A stretch of 64,000 nucleotides of DNA from Kryptolebias marmoratus (lineage: Eukaryota; Chordata; Actinopteri; Cyprinodontiformes; Rivulidae): positions 8,941,702 to 9,005,701 of the forward strand of contig NC_051438.1 of NCBI RefSeq assembly GCF_001649575.2, written 5' to 3'. A program made the position numbers and the translations under genes. Shown piece by piece: positions 1-12,734 of the stretch; the first letter of the stretch is position 1; every line of letters starts with the position of its first letter. Below the pieces are notes generated by a model that saw only the letters and a program-made list of their open reading frames with translations, was not told where the DNA came from and did no database searches.

Positions 1-3000
1 ATTTACCTGTGTTTACTTTTATTGTGGTCATTTATAAAGCTGTTGGTTGGTTAAACTAATTATCATTATTCATAATAATATACTGGAACAAAAAGTCATA
101 GCTGAAAAAGCGTTTCATTATTCAGTTTTTATTTATGTTAGACGATGATCCGATGCATGTAAAATTAATAAGGTGACGAAACACTCCGGTGGCCCCCCCA
201 CCTAGAAAATGAATCCGGCGCCACTGATTCATTCATTCATTCAGCTCCTGACCAGCAGTCCTCCACACCAACATGTCTACATTCAGAACAAACAGGCAGT
301 GACTCAGTTGACTCACTGCATGATGCCAAAAACCTAAACTTCACTAAAATAAAACGCACAAATCCCTCCCACATTCTCAGACTGCATCATAAAACGTCTC
401 CAAGCTGAAGACATGAGACCCGAGTGGGACTCGTCGTTGTGCTCTGCTGCACAGAGAGATCACATCATAGCACGAAGCATGATGGGTGATGAGACGCCTC
501 ACAATCAGACTCTTGTTACGCTGCTTGGTGGCTGGAATTACACACAGTCGTTCTCTGTTTAGAAAGAATTACACACAACATTTGTCGAAAATAAATACGG
601 GACCACCTTTCGTTAAAACACTGATATATAAAAATTTTATAAATGTCTCATGATTAGGGCTGGTTCTTTAAGTAACTTGAGTTTTTGAGGCAACAGTCTG
701 ATTGGTGGACATGTTTCACGTGGACAAGTACTACTGTCAAATATGTTTATGTCTTCTTCACACTGCATGTTGAAAGAAGGGCAATAACAGCGGGAAATTA
801 GAGATAAACCAAAACCATCAAAAGTTTGGGACTAAATCAGGACATTAGAGAAGCAAAAATGCTCTCTAGGAAAACCAGATTAGCTTAAGCTGCAACATTA
901 CAACATCAGCATCACTTCAAATACACCCTGATTGTAACAGAACTGCCTGTGGACTGTCTTTACAGTGAAACCAGCAAAGAAAGAGTCCTGAAACGTGGAC
1001 ACAATGGAGTTAAGGGTCAGAAAAATGTGAAATGCGAGCGGTAAATATGTACAAGATGTACGAGAGTTCATCGTTACTGTGCAGCTTTACTCCCAGACAG
1101 AAAACCTGCTGTGAGAACAAATTAAATCATGTTTTACAGACACTGACACGCTCTTCTAAAAAGGATTGAGTTGTTGGACCTTTAGGTCTCTAGAGTAAAC
1201 ATCTCTGCTGATGAGGAGGAAGCATATTTCCAGAAGAACAAAATATTTTAGACCCTCAGCTCCATTAGCCGGTCAGAGATCACCTTAGGAAAAAAATAAA
1301 AAAATCCTGTCACACACTGTCACCAACATCCTGCCATCTCTTCCTTGGTCAAACATATGCCAGATTTAGACCATTAGTGTTTTTATGAAAAGAAACATTT
1401 GCTGGAAGGGGTCTCTAATAAAATAAATAACTCAGCTTATCGTTTGTGGTGCACTGGAGTATGTGCATAAAAGAGAACGAGCGGAGAGAAAAAAGGGCAG
1501 CTTTCATTGGAGGAACAAGTCCAGGAAGTCTCAGATAAAAGCTGGGAACTACTGGTGCAGCATATGTATATAAAAGTTATTCATTAGAGAACCTTATTAT
1601 TAAACTACTCAATATAAGCAGCCCTAATCAGGAACTCTACAACATGCAGACAATGGCATTTTATCAGAAAATTGACATTTAAGTTCCAGTTTAGCTTTGA
1701 ATAAAATGAGAATTGTGAGGTATTAAACTCCTGCAACACTGTTTACTAATCCTAACAAGGTTCTCATGGATCCACCGAGAGAGCGAGAACCAAAATAACT
1801 TTGGTACATCTGAGTGAAACAGGAGCACTGGGTGTCTGAGTGAGCAACAAGTAGGGTTTGATTTGACAGATCTATGGGATGGAGCAGCTAAAACAATGCA
1901 AACGATCGCAGGATGTAAATTTTAGTTCAGTTAGGTCAGCTCTGTGCTTAAACTGTTGCTTGATTTGTAATTACACAGGAAAATATTTCTGCTGAGAGCC
2001 AGAGGGGTTTGATGACCGAGGTAGGTAAACGAAACCTGAACTCCTCCGCCGTCTTTCAGGACGCGACGCTAAAAATAGCTTTCAGGAACAACAAACGGCA
2101 GAGTTCTGCTACAAAACTCAGCCCGGGAGACCCAGAGGCATGACCCCGGTTAGAGCAGCGGGACAGTCAGACAATGGCATTTAAACATGTAAACAACGAA
2201 CACACCTGCTTGGAAAACCACAGTGCTCTTCCTGCATCCTGAGAGCAGATGAAGGTTTCGGAGCAAGCCTTTGGTCGCCAGACGCACGTGGATGTTTGAC
2301 AGGGAGAGCTTCGGAGACCACAACATGGCTCAAAAACGGCGTTTAAAAAAAAAAAAGCCGGCGTTCCTATTGAAATCAAAACCGGGAGCCTTCACAGCAG
2401 CTACACATCACAAGTGTAACTCAGTGCATCATTACTGCAGAGAAGAAATAAAACCACTACAAAACTGTAGGAGCTGTGAATCCAGTGAGACTGCCTTTGA
2501 CGGAGCGAGGAGACCCAGGTCAACATGGCAAATCTCCCGAGTGATTATTATATTCCCAGCTGTGAGAAGTAGAATATGAAGAAAAAGTCAAAGGTTATCC
2601 AGTGGTCAGGGAAGTCGTGTAGATGTGATGGAGTACAAGAAAAATCCCCTGATCCTTTCGGTAAACCGGGCTTCAGTTATTTGCCAAAAACTCAAGTCTT
2701 TCGACAGCAGAGAGCATGTTGGAGCTTTGATGACTGTGGTGCTGAAGCAGAGCCAGGAGGCAAAGGGAGCGAGCAGAGCGGTTGGAGGTGGGGGTGAGGG
2801 AGGGGTCAACGTGGGAGGAGCAGACGGCATGACTGCAGCCAATGGGACATGCTGACTCTTCACCATTTATTCTCTTCTAGAGTCACGGGCCACGGGATGG
2901 CAACAGATCCTACACTGCCCGGGGCAAGGTTAGCTCTGGTAAATAAAGGGACGACAGCATGGCTGGAAAAAAAAAAAAAAGGACACACAGGATGTGTCCT

Positions 3001-4379
3001 TCACCACAGCAGACTGAAACAGATGATCGGAATGAGCAATAAAAGTGGCTTTTATTGCTCAATAAAGGACATTCATGAAGCAAAACACTAAATTCTACAA
3101 TAGAAACTGTATTTAGGGATTTATTGTACAGTAAATATATGCTGAGGGTAATTAAAAAGAATGACTGACAAAAGGTTCTGATTTATATAAGAACAAATCC
3201 TGACAACTATAAACAAAATAAAATTCTGAAGACATTTTAAAATAAAACATATCAGTTTTCTTCTATGAAGCCAGATAATTTGGTGTTTTCGTGATAACCT
3301 AAGCTGATAAAGTGCTGACAATTTTTTGTATAACTTGTATAAAAGGAATGTAAAGAAAAATCAAGATCAAAAGAAATGTTAAAGCTGCTGCCAGTGGCTG
3401 TTAGGGTCACCGTGGTAACCACACCATCTGTGTCTCTCACTCCCTGGCGTCACACATTAATTCTTAGGTTTCTGCAGAGTTTTATGTCGGAAATAAAAAA
3501 AGTTAAAAACACCCTCACTTCCAGTCATTGATCAATACGTTTCCCGTTTCAAACTTCCCAGACTCCAGTTGACTTTTTTGAAGGTGCCCGTTTTGTTAAT
3601 TAGTTGGTTCTCAATCAGAGGGTTTAAATCGATAATACGAGGTTTATTTTATAAAACTATTCTTCACGCAAACAGTGCATCAAATAGAACATCTTGTGAC
3701 TGATGTGGATCCTCTGTGAATCAAGCCGAGTTCAGACTTGTTTACAAAAGTGGTTTACAATGTGAACTGAAACTATAATCTCTTTGAATCTTGTCAAAAA
3801 TCCCAATAAAAAGACAAAAAGTCTGGAAAGAAATTCTTTGTTTGATTAAGAAATGTACTTGCTTTTTTCTCCCCATACTTATCTAGACCTGAAAAATACT
3901 AAACACAAATTGCAGACCTTGTTACCTTCTTAAAAGGTAACAGTGGAAGTGTGTAACCAACCATCCATCCATCCATAAGCTGTGGGAAGGGTAGTAAATC
4001 AGAAGCCTTGATGACAATGGAAGATTAACAGCCAAGTAGGAATAGGTGCATGAACATTGAAGCCCCCTTAACTAACAGTCTTGTTCACAGTAGCTTAAAA
4101 ATTAAACACCTCTCAGGGTTTAAAACAAGCCACACTTTTTGAAGCTCTTTTTTAACTATAAGCACATTGTTAAATGAAACACCAGCTCACTCAAAGACTA
4201 ACAGAAGATGTCTTCTTGTATTTTGTGAACAGTATAAACAAAAAGGTTTTGTTTTTTTTAGCAACCAAATATTCAATAAACACTAGATGATCTACACCTC
4301 ACACACACACACTTCTGAAACTAGACCTCTACATCAAACCCAATAAACAAAACCAATAATAAAGCGAGAAAGCTCTTAC
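1..4379. other. Non-coding stretch, probably mtus1 intron
   Basis: No coding exon is recognisable on either strand. The last visible mtus1 exon ends at 4380 with a good GTAAGA donor in phase 1, so this stretch is probably intron running off the left edge. The open frames here are short, low-complexity and without family resemblance. Contents include a small AATAAA-bearing hairpin at 3033-3061, A-runs near 2345 and 2970, and a segment at about 3402-3445 that resembles one at 57440-57485. Confidence 0.5.
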
Positions 4380-7300
4380 CAAATCTGCTTAATGTTGGTC
4401 CAGCTGTCCTACCAGCAGTGTGTATTTTCACAGGACTGGCTGTTTTGCTCGCAGAAGAGGCGGGTTTGCAGGCTGGAGTCAAAGCTGTGAAAAACAGAAG
4501 ATCCAGGTGAGAAAACAGGCTGGAGCCAACCTGCTTCATGATGAAGAACACTGGCAGGACCTACTGAGACTTAAAGGCATTTTTAAAAAAGGTACAGCCA
4601 GTTCAAATGGGTTTAAGGTTGTTGTCCAACAAAGATATTAGTGATATAAACAAAATGAGAAGCTTTGGTTCAGTATTAAAACCACATTATTTATTCATCA
4701 GTAAAAACTGTAGGTAGCATGAAATAAACCTGAGGGTTTACAGGATTAACAACAACAACAACAACAACAAAAAAAAAAAAAGTCTAATTTTGGTGAGGCT
4801 AAGCCTGATTAATTATGATGAAATGCAAACAAAACAAAGACTACGTTGGATCTGAACTGCCAGGATGTTGTTTCCTTACCTGGTCCAATGTTTCTTCCAG
4901 GGGTTGAAATGAGCCGTGCTTTCACTACAGGGGGCTTAACTGGAGTCGGCTTGTGTGCAGATCCTCCAGAGACTGCTGGACAAAAAAAGAAAAAAATTCC
5001 CACGGGTTAAACAAACCTTATCATGATATGAAATATTTAACAGCACTTGAAAGCTCTATAAACACGACCCTGCTCCATTTATAGCAGAGTGAGGGTAATC
5101 TCACATACAACCTCAATGAGTTGTCCCTTTTTAACGCTGCATGCAAAAGGGAAAATGCAACCACTAATCTAAATAAATAAAACATAAATTATAGGTTTGT
5201 GTGGACTGGCAGCCAAGTTGTTGCCAAAACATTGAAAATGTGTCATTTCTGAGTCCTCCTTACTCGTCCAAAGCGCTCTACCTTTCCCGTTAAAAGCAGC
5301 TAACAAAGGGACAATACAGAAGCGATAGGATCCGACGAGCAGGCACGTCAACAGCGTGAGATCACAGCTGGAAGCTGCGCTGCCTGGTGCGAGCAGCGAA
5401 GAGTTACTGGAAGCAGGAGCTGGGAATTCAGTCCACGTGCAGCTTCGAAGTCCAGTGTAGCCAGCCATTGCTTTTTTATTTAAAAACAAAAAATGGAGGT
5501 TGCTGTTTTTCAGGCCACCTCAGACGGCGTCAGTCGCGCTGCGTCTGCTTTCACTCCTTCGGGCAACACTGTGTGTGAAGTAGAGTGGAACAAACGCCTG
5601 TTGCCATGACAACAAGAGGAGGGCTTCCCCCGTTTGGAAGACAGGTTCTCTGAACCAATCAGAGACCTGCGTGCAGCTAAAGTCCCTCTGTATAACTGCG
5701 TTCAGCTGCTTTAATAATGATAACAAAAAGACACCATTGAACCAAAGGTTTCTAAGCTTCAGTCTCCTACCTCTGACCTGGAGCTCACATCATTCGTTCA
5801 CATATTTGAAGGACTTCACTGTGCCTGCACATCAGAAACTATTAACAGAAGAAAAATAGTCTAGAAACCAAATAATAATATAAAAGGTGCAAAGCTATTA
5901 TTACAGCGTGACCCAAGCCTGAAACAGATCAAATTTTAAACAGCAGTCCCTCCCTTCATGGTCAACAAAAGAAGAAAATTCTGGACATAAACACTAAAAA
6001 CAGTCTGCAATAAACTGATGACACCTTTAATAAGCTGCAGAGCGGAGAAGACCACAACAAGAGGACCACCAATGTAATACACCTGTCTGAAAACTGTCAG
6101 AGTAATCACAATCCAAGGCTTGAATTCCCTCAAACAACAATCCTAAATGTGTGTTTAGAGTCTGAGCTCGGAAAAGGTTTTCACAAACCGTTCAACTGTG
6201 ACCTTTGACCACATGGCCTTGAAATCAATAGGGATCATCCTTGACCCATGAGGTGTCCAGCTGTGCAGTTTGACATTTCTGTGTTAAAGGGTTATCAGTT
6301 CAGAGATTGGAGAAGAAATTGTCCCCAGATGGATGGACGGCGCCACAACATAATGTGTCCTATAAGAAGACCAAGTCCATACGGGACTCACCTGATGTAC
6401 TCTTGGTGCTTTGACCCAGCTCACTGGGATCCCCGCCTTCGTTTCGGCTCCTGGACGGTCCCGGGGTCTTGCGTGGTATTCTAGAAGCAGGAGTTAGGGG
6501 TGGGCCCATAAGCAGCGAGGGGCGAGTGGGAGTCTGAGGAGGTCTGGTTCCATCCAGGTGGGGCTTAGCGTCTGCTGCCTGCGCCCTCTGACTGCCTGGG
6601 ATGAAGGAGAGGACAATAAGCAGCAGAAATCTCTTCATCACATTTCAGTACAAGTCTACAGATAGTGTTATAATGAATCATTTCAGATGGATATCTTTGA
6701 GAAACAGTAACACTTAAAAAACACTCCACAGTACATTTGGTAAGACAGAAACTCAATGCTAACTCTCAGCTTTTATTCATTTCAATAACAAATAAAATAT
6801 TTAAACAGAAAACTTAAATAATACAAAAACATTCCTAATGTGTCTGGTGAGGATCAAGTAGGAAAATAAAATAAGGGGTAGTGGAAGTAGGTCGTTTTAG
6901 TTTAGTAAACTGTATGTATGCATCTGCAGTTTATACTGGTGTCAAAATACATCAATCCAAGTAGTTCCCAAAAAATAAATAATTAAATCTGCTCCTCCTC
7001 AAGACTTCAGTCATAAAGGACAACAGATTGCATCCCATGAATGGAAAGAGAAGAAAATAAAGATTCTTCAGGGGAAAACACCTATAGGCCACATTAAGGA
7101 CAACAGAGGAATATTCCTCATATGTTGCAGAAACTTAGTTAGAAATCAGAATCGGCCACCTGCTGCTGTTTAGGTCAGGACAGATGGAAAGATCTGAAAC
7201 TTACGTCCACAATCAAGAGGTTTATTTTCGCTCTGACTCCGTCCCAGAATGTGTAAATCACAACATGAGGACTAGTTTTGGCAAATCAACGAAAATGCGG

Positions 7301-10300
7301 ATGAATGAAGGTTTAGGTGTAGAGCTATTTTTGTCGGCTTCTGGATACTTTTGATCCCCACTGGTTAGGGTTCTTCTGATGGTGTCACGGTGCACAATCC
7401 AGATTAAAAACCTTAGATTAAAGTTATAGGCATATTGCACCCTGCAAGTGTTTCCTAATATCATGCATCCCTACCCGGAGGCGTTGTATTGGCCCTCGTT
7501 TCCATTATGGAGCTGGAGGGGTGAGGGCAGATGTAAAATAAAGAAACAGATTCCTGAAAGAAGGTTTTAGGGATTGTCTGCAAGCTGCAACATCCAATTA
7601 CATCATTAGTAGTAGGGCTGTGCAATTAGTCAAATTTAGAGTTTCAATTTTGATTCAGGCTCCAAACACTAACAAAAACAGCATAATCAACAACAACAAA
7701 AAAAAACAATTATTATTAAAAAGGTTTTTGCCATACTCTGCCTAGTCAGCATGTTTTTTATTTTGAATGAGGTGCACCTTTGGTCCAGCTGCAAGCCTGT
7801 TTGCATGTCTGAGGCTTGTATAAATTTGGATATTTGGAAAAAATAAAAATGATTTCATACAGCACTACAATATAGTGGAAGTGATCCAGGAATGGCTCAA
7901 TGTCACCCTCTGCTGGGAAGACTAAGTTATAGCAACAGATAACTTCAACATTTACAGCAACCTGTCAAACATGAAAGAAGTAACTTTGGTGTGAACACGT
8001 AGTGAATCTTATTTGATATCTTTCTGTTAAAGACAAAACAACAAGCTGCATTTAATAACGGATGAGCCCTACCTGCATCGTGTTTCTGCTGGAACTGAGG
8101 TTTCCCTTCAGTTCTGGAGACCCTGAACGCGTCGGCCCTCTCGAAGGTTCCCCGTCTCTGTCTGACAGACAGAGGGGTTGGTCTCGGACACGCAGCTGGA
8201 GGCTGAGAAAGCGATCCTCCTTTTCCTTGTCTGAAGGACGGTCCACGCTGAGGTCTACTCTCACTTTCATCCGACGGAGCTCCTGCTGAAGCCGATTTCC
8301 TGGACTCTGCCTGGAAATCAAAGAGTTCGTCACTCGGGGGAACTGGACATTGTTCCGCTTTAAGCCCCTGCATCTACTCACCACCAGGCTGATCTTCTTC
8401 ACGTCTCTTGGAGAGTTAGTCGCTTCTTCAACCTGTTTATTTTGAGGAGGGTAGTCCGGCTTTCCTGGTTTGGTCGAGTCTTTGTGGCTGCCGGTTTTAG
8501 GAAGGATGAAACTAGTTGCCACTCTCAGCGTTGCTCGTTTCTCTTTTGGGGGTTTAGATGTCAAACCCTCTGACGAGCAGCGAGACCGCGCCTTGCTTGT
8601 GCAAGGCTTGTCTCGACCTGACGCTAAGCCCGACCCGACCCCAATTTTGTTTGACACATGCTTCTTAGGAGTTGGTTTGGCAGCCGCTTGGCCACTTCGA
8701 GTTGGGGATTTTTCTAAAGACGACGCGTAGCCCTGGCTGCCAGCGTGCTCTGAGGCATCTGATGTTTGGCCGAGAGCTGCCTGCTTCTTTTCAAAGCTGC
8801 CCTCAGCAGATCCGACAGCTGAAGCGGGCTCATTCACAGCTGGGTGGAGGTCAAGTGAAGCTGCTCTGGCCTTGGCCCGTCCGTCGACAACAGTAAGGCC
8901 ACACGATTGTCGGACTTTCAGATTAGCAGCACTTGTATTCACTTTTCCATGAAACTTGTGTAACATTTTTGTTGTGGCAGAGAGCGCTTTAGTCATTACT
9001 TTGGCCGGAATAATCCGAATGCCTGTTTTGTTATTTCCTCCAGTCTGTTTATCAGACAGATTAGCTTGCTCTGATTCTCGTGGTGAAGGGCCTGGGATTG
9101 CCGCTTGGTGCGAGGCTTTGCTTAAGACTTTAGATTTTGCACCACTGAGATCCGACGTGGGAAACTTCGGAGTTTCCGCTCTCTTAACTTTACAGAGTGA
9201 CGGCGTGAGCCCTGTGCCTGGAGTCACACATATCGGTTGCTTTTTCACAAGCTGCTGTCCTGGCCTGCTTGAGCGTTCAATGCAGGGAGACAAAGAGGGG
9301 AGGGGAGGCATTTTGTTCTCAAGGTTTTGTACAGGAGTAGAAGTATGAATATCGTCACCGTCGTCGCTTTCCTGAATAGCCGACGTGGAATGGACGAAAG
9401 TCTTCCCGTGCTCTGGTGTAAATTCGGAAACACGGAGCAACGATCCCGCACCAGCGTTGGCGTCGTTTGTGAGGTCCGGAGACATTTCGCAGATAAAGGT
9501 CTTCCACAGACCTCCTTCGCTCTCGCTCGGCAGAGCAACGCCACAGCCGGGTGACGCGGCGTCAACCCCCTCGATCAGAAGCTCCAAGCTGTCTGCCTGA
9601 GTGAAAGTCACACAAAGACGAGGATGGCCTGCGTTCTCGTCATGTGCTCTTTCTCCGGATGTTTTGCTGACATCTGGCCGCGTGGTTGACGGCAGGGTAA
9701 ACTCTGCAGGAAACGATAGTCGACTCGCAGCCGGCGAGATGTCGGAGTCCTCCAGCGAAGAGACGGCCACGAGTGACAACTCTTCCCGGCAGAAGCTGTT
9801 GCTCCTTATCAGCATTTCTCCAGAGCTCAGAGAGCAGCCGTCGTTCTCGCTGGATCTTTTGCTCAGTCTGAACTCGCTCCCAGCGAAGTCTGGAGACGCC
9901 GCTTCGCCGTCACCCTCGTCCTCGGCGTGCTCGCTAAACGACCGACACGTCTCGGGTTTAGCTTGTTCACTGTGAAAACACCTCAGGCTTTCGTTCCAGA
10001 AATTCCGGCCGCTGTTGACGGGCGTGACAATAAACGTTTCGTCCATTTTGGAGGACACAACGCTGAGAAGATCGCCCTGTACTACGGCGGGCTCTGGGAC
10101 GTCACACGCACAGATGGATTCGTCGAAGCAGCACTCCATGTCGATGTAAGGGGAGCTCCTGGCTTCTCTTTCACTCGGGCTGGAAATACTGCTGGTGTCA
10201 GGTGATGCAGACATGCGACGACTCTCCGAAGAAAGGCCCGACTGCCTGGTGCTGTGTGGCGATGTGAACGAGCTCTCAAATGGGTCACTGGGTAATAAAA

Positions 10301-10316
10301 ATGTCTTTTTGGACAT
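4380..10316 (-). CDS. mtus1: Microtubule-associated tumour suppressor (MTUS1-like), 5' coding exons, partial
   Basis: MTUS proteins bind microtubules and modulate their dynamics. Coding exons in transcript order are 10316-8382 (645 codons, ATG at 10316), 8310-8073, 6595-6392, 4975-4880 and 4484-4380. All boundaries are GT-AG, the first intron is only 71 bp, and the last four exons all end in phase 1, giving at least 859 codons. A longer open frame reads through the 71-bp intron, but the spliced product continues in the other frame (SLV joined to AESRKSASAG). The protein is Ser/Pro/Lys-rich and low in complexity. Segments such as CKVKRAETPKFP followed by AKSKVLSKA resemble the human MTUS1 segment beginning CKVRKTEIISYP, as I recall it. 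An SRIP motif lies at residues 762-765. The conserved C-terminal coiled coil is not in the window, so the gene is truncated by the left edge. MTUS1 rather than its paralogue MTUS2 is preferred on sequence, but POLR1D and EDNRB on human 13q would fit MTUS2. Confidence in the exons is higher than in the paralogue. Confidence 0.66.
5282..5489 (-). CDS. mtus1: Candidate alternative first coding exon of mtus1 (short isoform)
   Basis: A minus-strand frame opens at 5489 (a second ATG is at 5468) and runs to a GTAGAG donor, ending the exon at 5282. It ends in phase 1, exactly what the next exon (4975-4880) needs, so it can start an in-frame short isoform. The peptide contains a hydrophobic stretch (LTLLTCLLVGSYRFCIVPLL). 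The sequence just upstream (about 5380-5600) is relatively CpG-rich and could be an internal promoter. Human MTUS1 is known to make N-terminally different isoforms from alternative promoters. I do not recognise this peptide in any known isoform, so the call rests on phase, donor and position. Confidence 0.35.
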
Positions 10317-12078
10317 TTTAAAGCTCTGAGATGATGTTGCCTACACGTGTGGATCAAGCTTTAACAACCTAATCCATCAAATTTGATGCCCAGGACTGAA
10401 CATCTGTAAAAAGCAATGAAAAGTCATTTTTTAAAAACAGCACAGGCATTCAAACCACACATTTTTAATTTTACTGGGTATTAGAAAAACATTCATACCT
10501 GTGCAGGTATGTCTAAGTAAATACCTCTACAGTTATTAGTCAAGAGAAGTCATGAAAATACTTTGCATTCCTGCTGAAGCATAGATTTATAAAACAAGCC
10601 TACAGTCCAAAGGTAATGGCATTGTTCCTATTTGACACTGTGTGAGAGGTGGCATTCAGACTGAGAAGCCATTAAATGCTTTTTTCGAGGCACTTTAGTG
10701 TTTAAGCAGGTTGGACTGCAAACCCTGCCAGCCACTGCAACAAAAGCGTCCCGGTCGTGCCGAACCACAAAAGGCAAACGTATCAGGTCACCGAGAGCTT
10801 CAAAATGTTCTGCGGTACGGACTTTCAAAGTTTTAAACCTTTGCAAAAAAAAAAAGCAGACTTTGTACACTTCTACGGCTCCACCTTGTATTGATTTAGT
10901 TGCTGCTTCATTTATCAGGCTGAGTGATCGGCTCTGGGTACAAAAAACAAATACTGAGTATATGTTAAAATCAATACGATTCAGCTTTAAGAACAAACGA
11001 TTTAAAGAGAAGCTGCAGTGCTTTAAACTCGTGTTTCTATTCCTGTATAGCAGCCTGCCAACCCCAACCTTTGACTTGACAGTGTGTTTCACTGCCAACA
11101 AAGCACATTGATTACAACTATCGCCCACACGTAACGAGCCTTTTACGGTTTTCAAGGCTGCACTGAAAGTGTGACGTGACAACAACCAACAAAGCAGGCT
11201 CAGAGTAAATGTAAGGTTAGTCAGACGTGTTATTGTACGTTACAATCGCCACAATCAAACAGATATGTGAAGAAACTGTTGTGCAAGTTGAACTTTGGCA
11301 GGACTTTCCTCTCCAAGGCCTCTGCACCATACTGTCAAGTACACAAGATAAAGAGCGGTAACTTGATTGGTTAGAAAAGTTGACGAGCATTGTGTTGAGT
11401 AACTCCACCTGAGGCGAGCGGTGACCCGACTCTGTTTATCGCAAAATAAAACCCAAGGACAAGCAGAGCTACAAGACGCTGAAACAGCAGAAACTAAAAA
11501 GGATAAAAGACAAACACCAGCACCAAGTTTTCAAATCAAGAAAAGTTTGACTACACTTCGAACTGACCTGAATAACTCCATCTGTCTTCCCTCCATCCAG
11601 GGATTCAGAGCGTGGAGGAAAATACCTCCAGGGAGGGGTTGTGTCTTATTTCATTTCAGCTTTTGCGATTCGCTCCCATCTCCGTTCTCCTTCCAGAGCA
11701 TTAAGTCCAGCCGAGTGGGCAGACTTTGTTGGGAGTTGAACGCCATCCCAGCCCTCCTCCCTTCTTGTGCTCAGAAATCAGCCGTGCATCAACAGAAGAA
11801 AAGCCTGAATGAACGTGGCTCCTGCACGACTGTTAGCCAAGTTCCTCCTCCTTCCCCGGGACTTTGTCCACACAGACCCACTGAAGGTCTGAGGTCAGTG
11901 GTCTCTCTCCCACTGGCTCCCCGTGTCAGACTACCACGGAAACTTAGCGGCTCAGTGCTCCGGCTGCACAAGCGGGTCAAGGTCCAGATAAGCACTGTGC
12001 GCTCTGTTCAGCTCCCGAGTTTACAAAAAGGAACGAGCCGAGGGGAAAACGTGTTACCTTATCCAAGCCCAGAGAGAA

Positions 12079-12109
<31 letters not shown>

Positions 12110-12232
12110 CNNNNNNNNNNNNNNNNNNNNNNNNNNNNNNNNNNNNNNNNNNNNNNNNNNNNNNNNNNNNNNNNNNNNNNNNNNNNNNNNNNNNNNNNNN
12201 NNNNNNNNNNNAAAAAAAAAAAAAAAAAAAAA
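12079..12232. other. Assembly gap (101 N) between a 31-bp poly-G and a 21-bp poly-A run
   Basis: G runs fill 12079-12109, a single C follows at 12110, N fills 12111-12211, and A runs fill 12212-12232. The two homopolymers suggest that reads failed or were mis-assembled here. Any open frame crossing this interval is an artefact. Confidence 0.97.
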
Positions 12233-12734
12233 GAGGAGCAGGATGACGGGAGGCCGAGGTGCAGGAGGAAGATGTGACGCGTGCACCTGAACTCACATCC
12301 TCCACACGTCAGGCCTAAGATTTCCAAAGCCCTCTAGTGAAAAAATGCTCGCTGTCGACGACGCGTCCTCGTGCACAAACGGCTTGTCATTCGATCCCGA
12401 CACAACAGCAGAGCTGCGACACCAGAGCGCAGGACGCCCCCCCCTCAAGGTCCTAAACTATTTCTGCTTAACCTATATAAAGTCCAATGACCCGGGGAAC
12501 TTCAGTCCAATCTCTGAAAGCCAAGATGGAAATCGCCGCTCGGAGTCGGACTCTCATCTCCTCTAAGCTCTGAACGTCAGTCCTACCTCATTAAACAAGT
12601 CTACTGTAAGTGAAGTGTTCGCCTGTTTAAAGAGCTCCAAAATCCATTCAAACCAGAGAAAAGAAAATCATCAAGATTCACCATTTCACAATCAGTTAAA
12701 TCTAGCATTTTGCCATCTAAACACTATTTTAATA

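Noticed and set aside
2606..2866. Minus-strand proline-rich frame, and the plus-strand frame at 2625-2855, as missing mtus1 exons
   Set aside because: Neither resembles the MTUS coiled coil, and the plus-strand similarity to a coiled-coil segment is on the wrong strand and very short.
8052..8372. Continuation of the long mtus1 frame past 8382 as coding sequence
   Set aside because: A strong GTGAGT donor at 8381-8376 and a TTTCCAG acceptor at 8312 define a 71-bp intron. Only the spliced frame ends in the phase that fits the next exon.
11421..12290. 289-codon plus-strand frame
   Set aside because: It runs through the poly-G, N gap and poly-A and has no recognisable domain.
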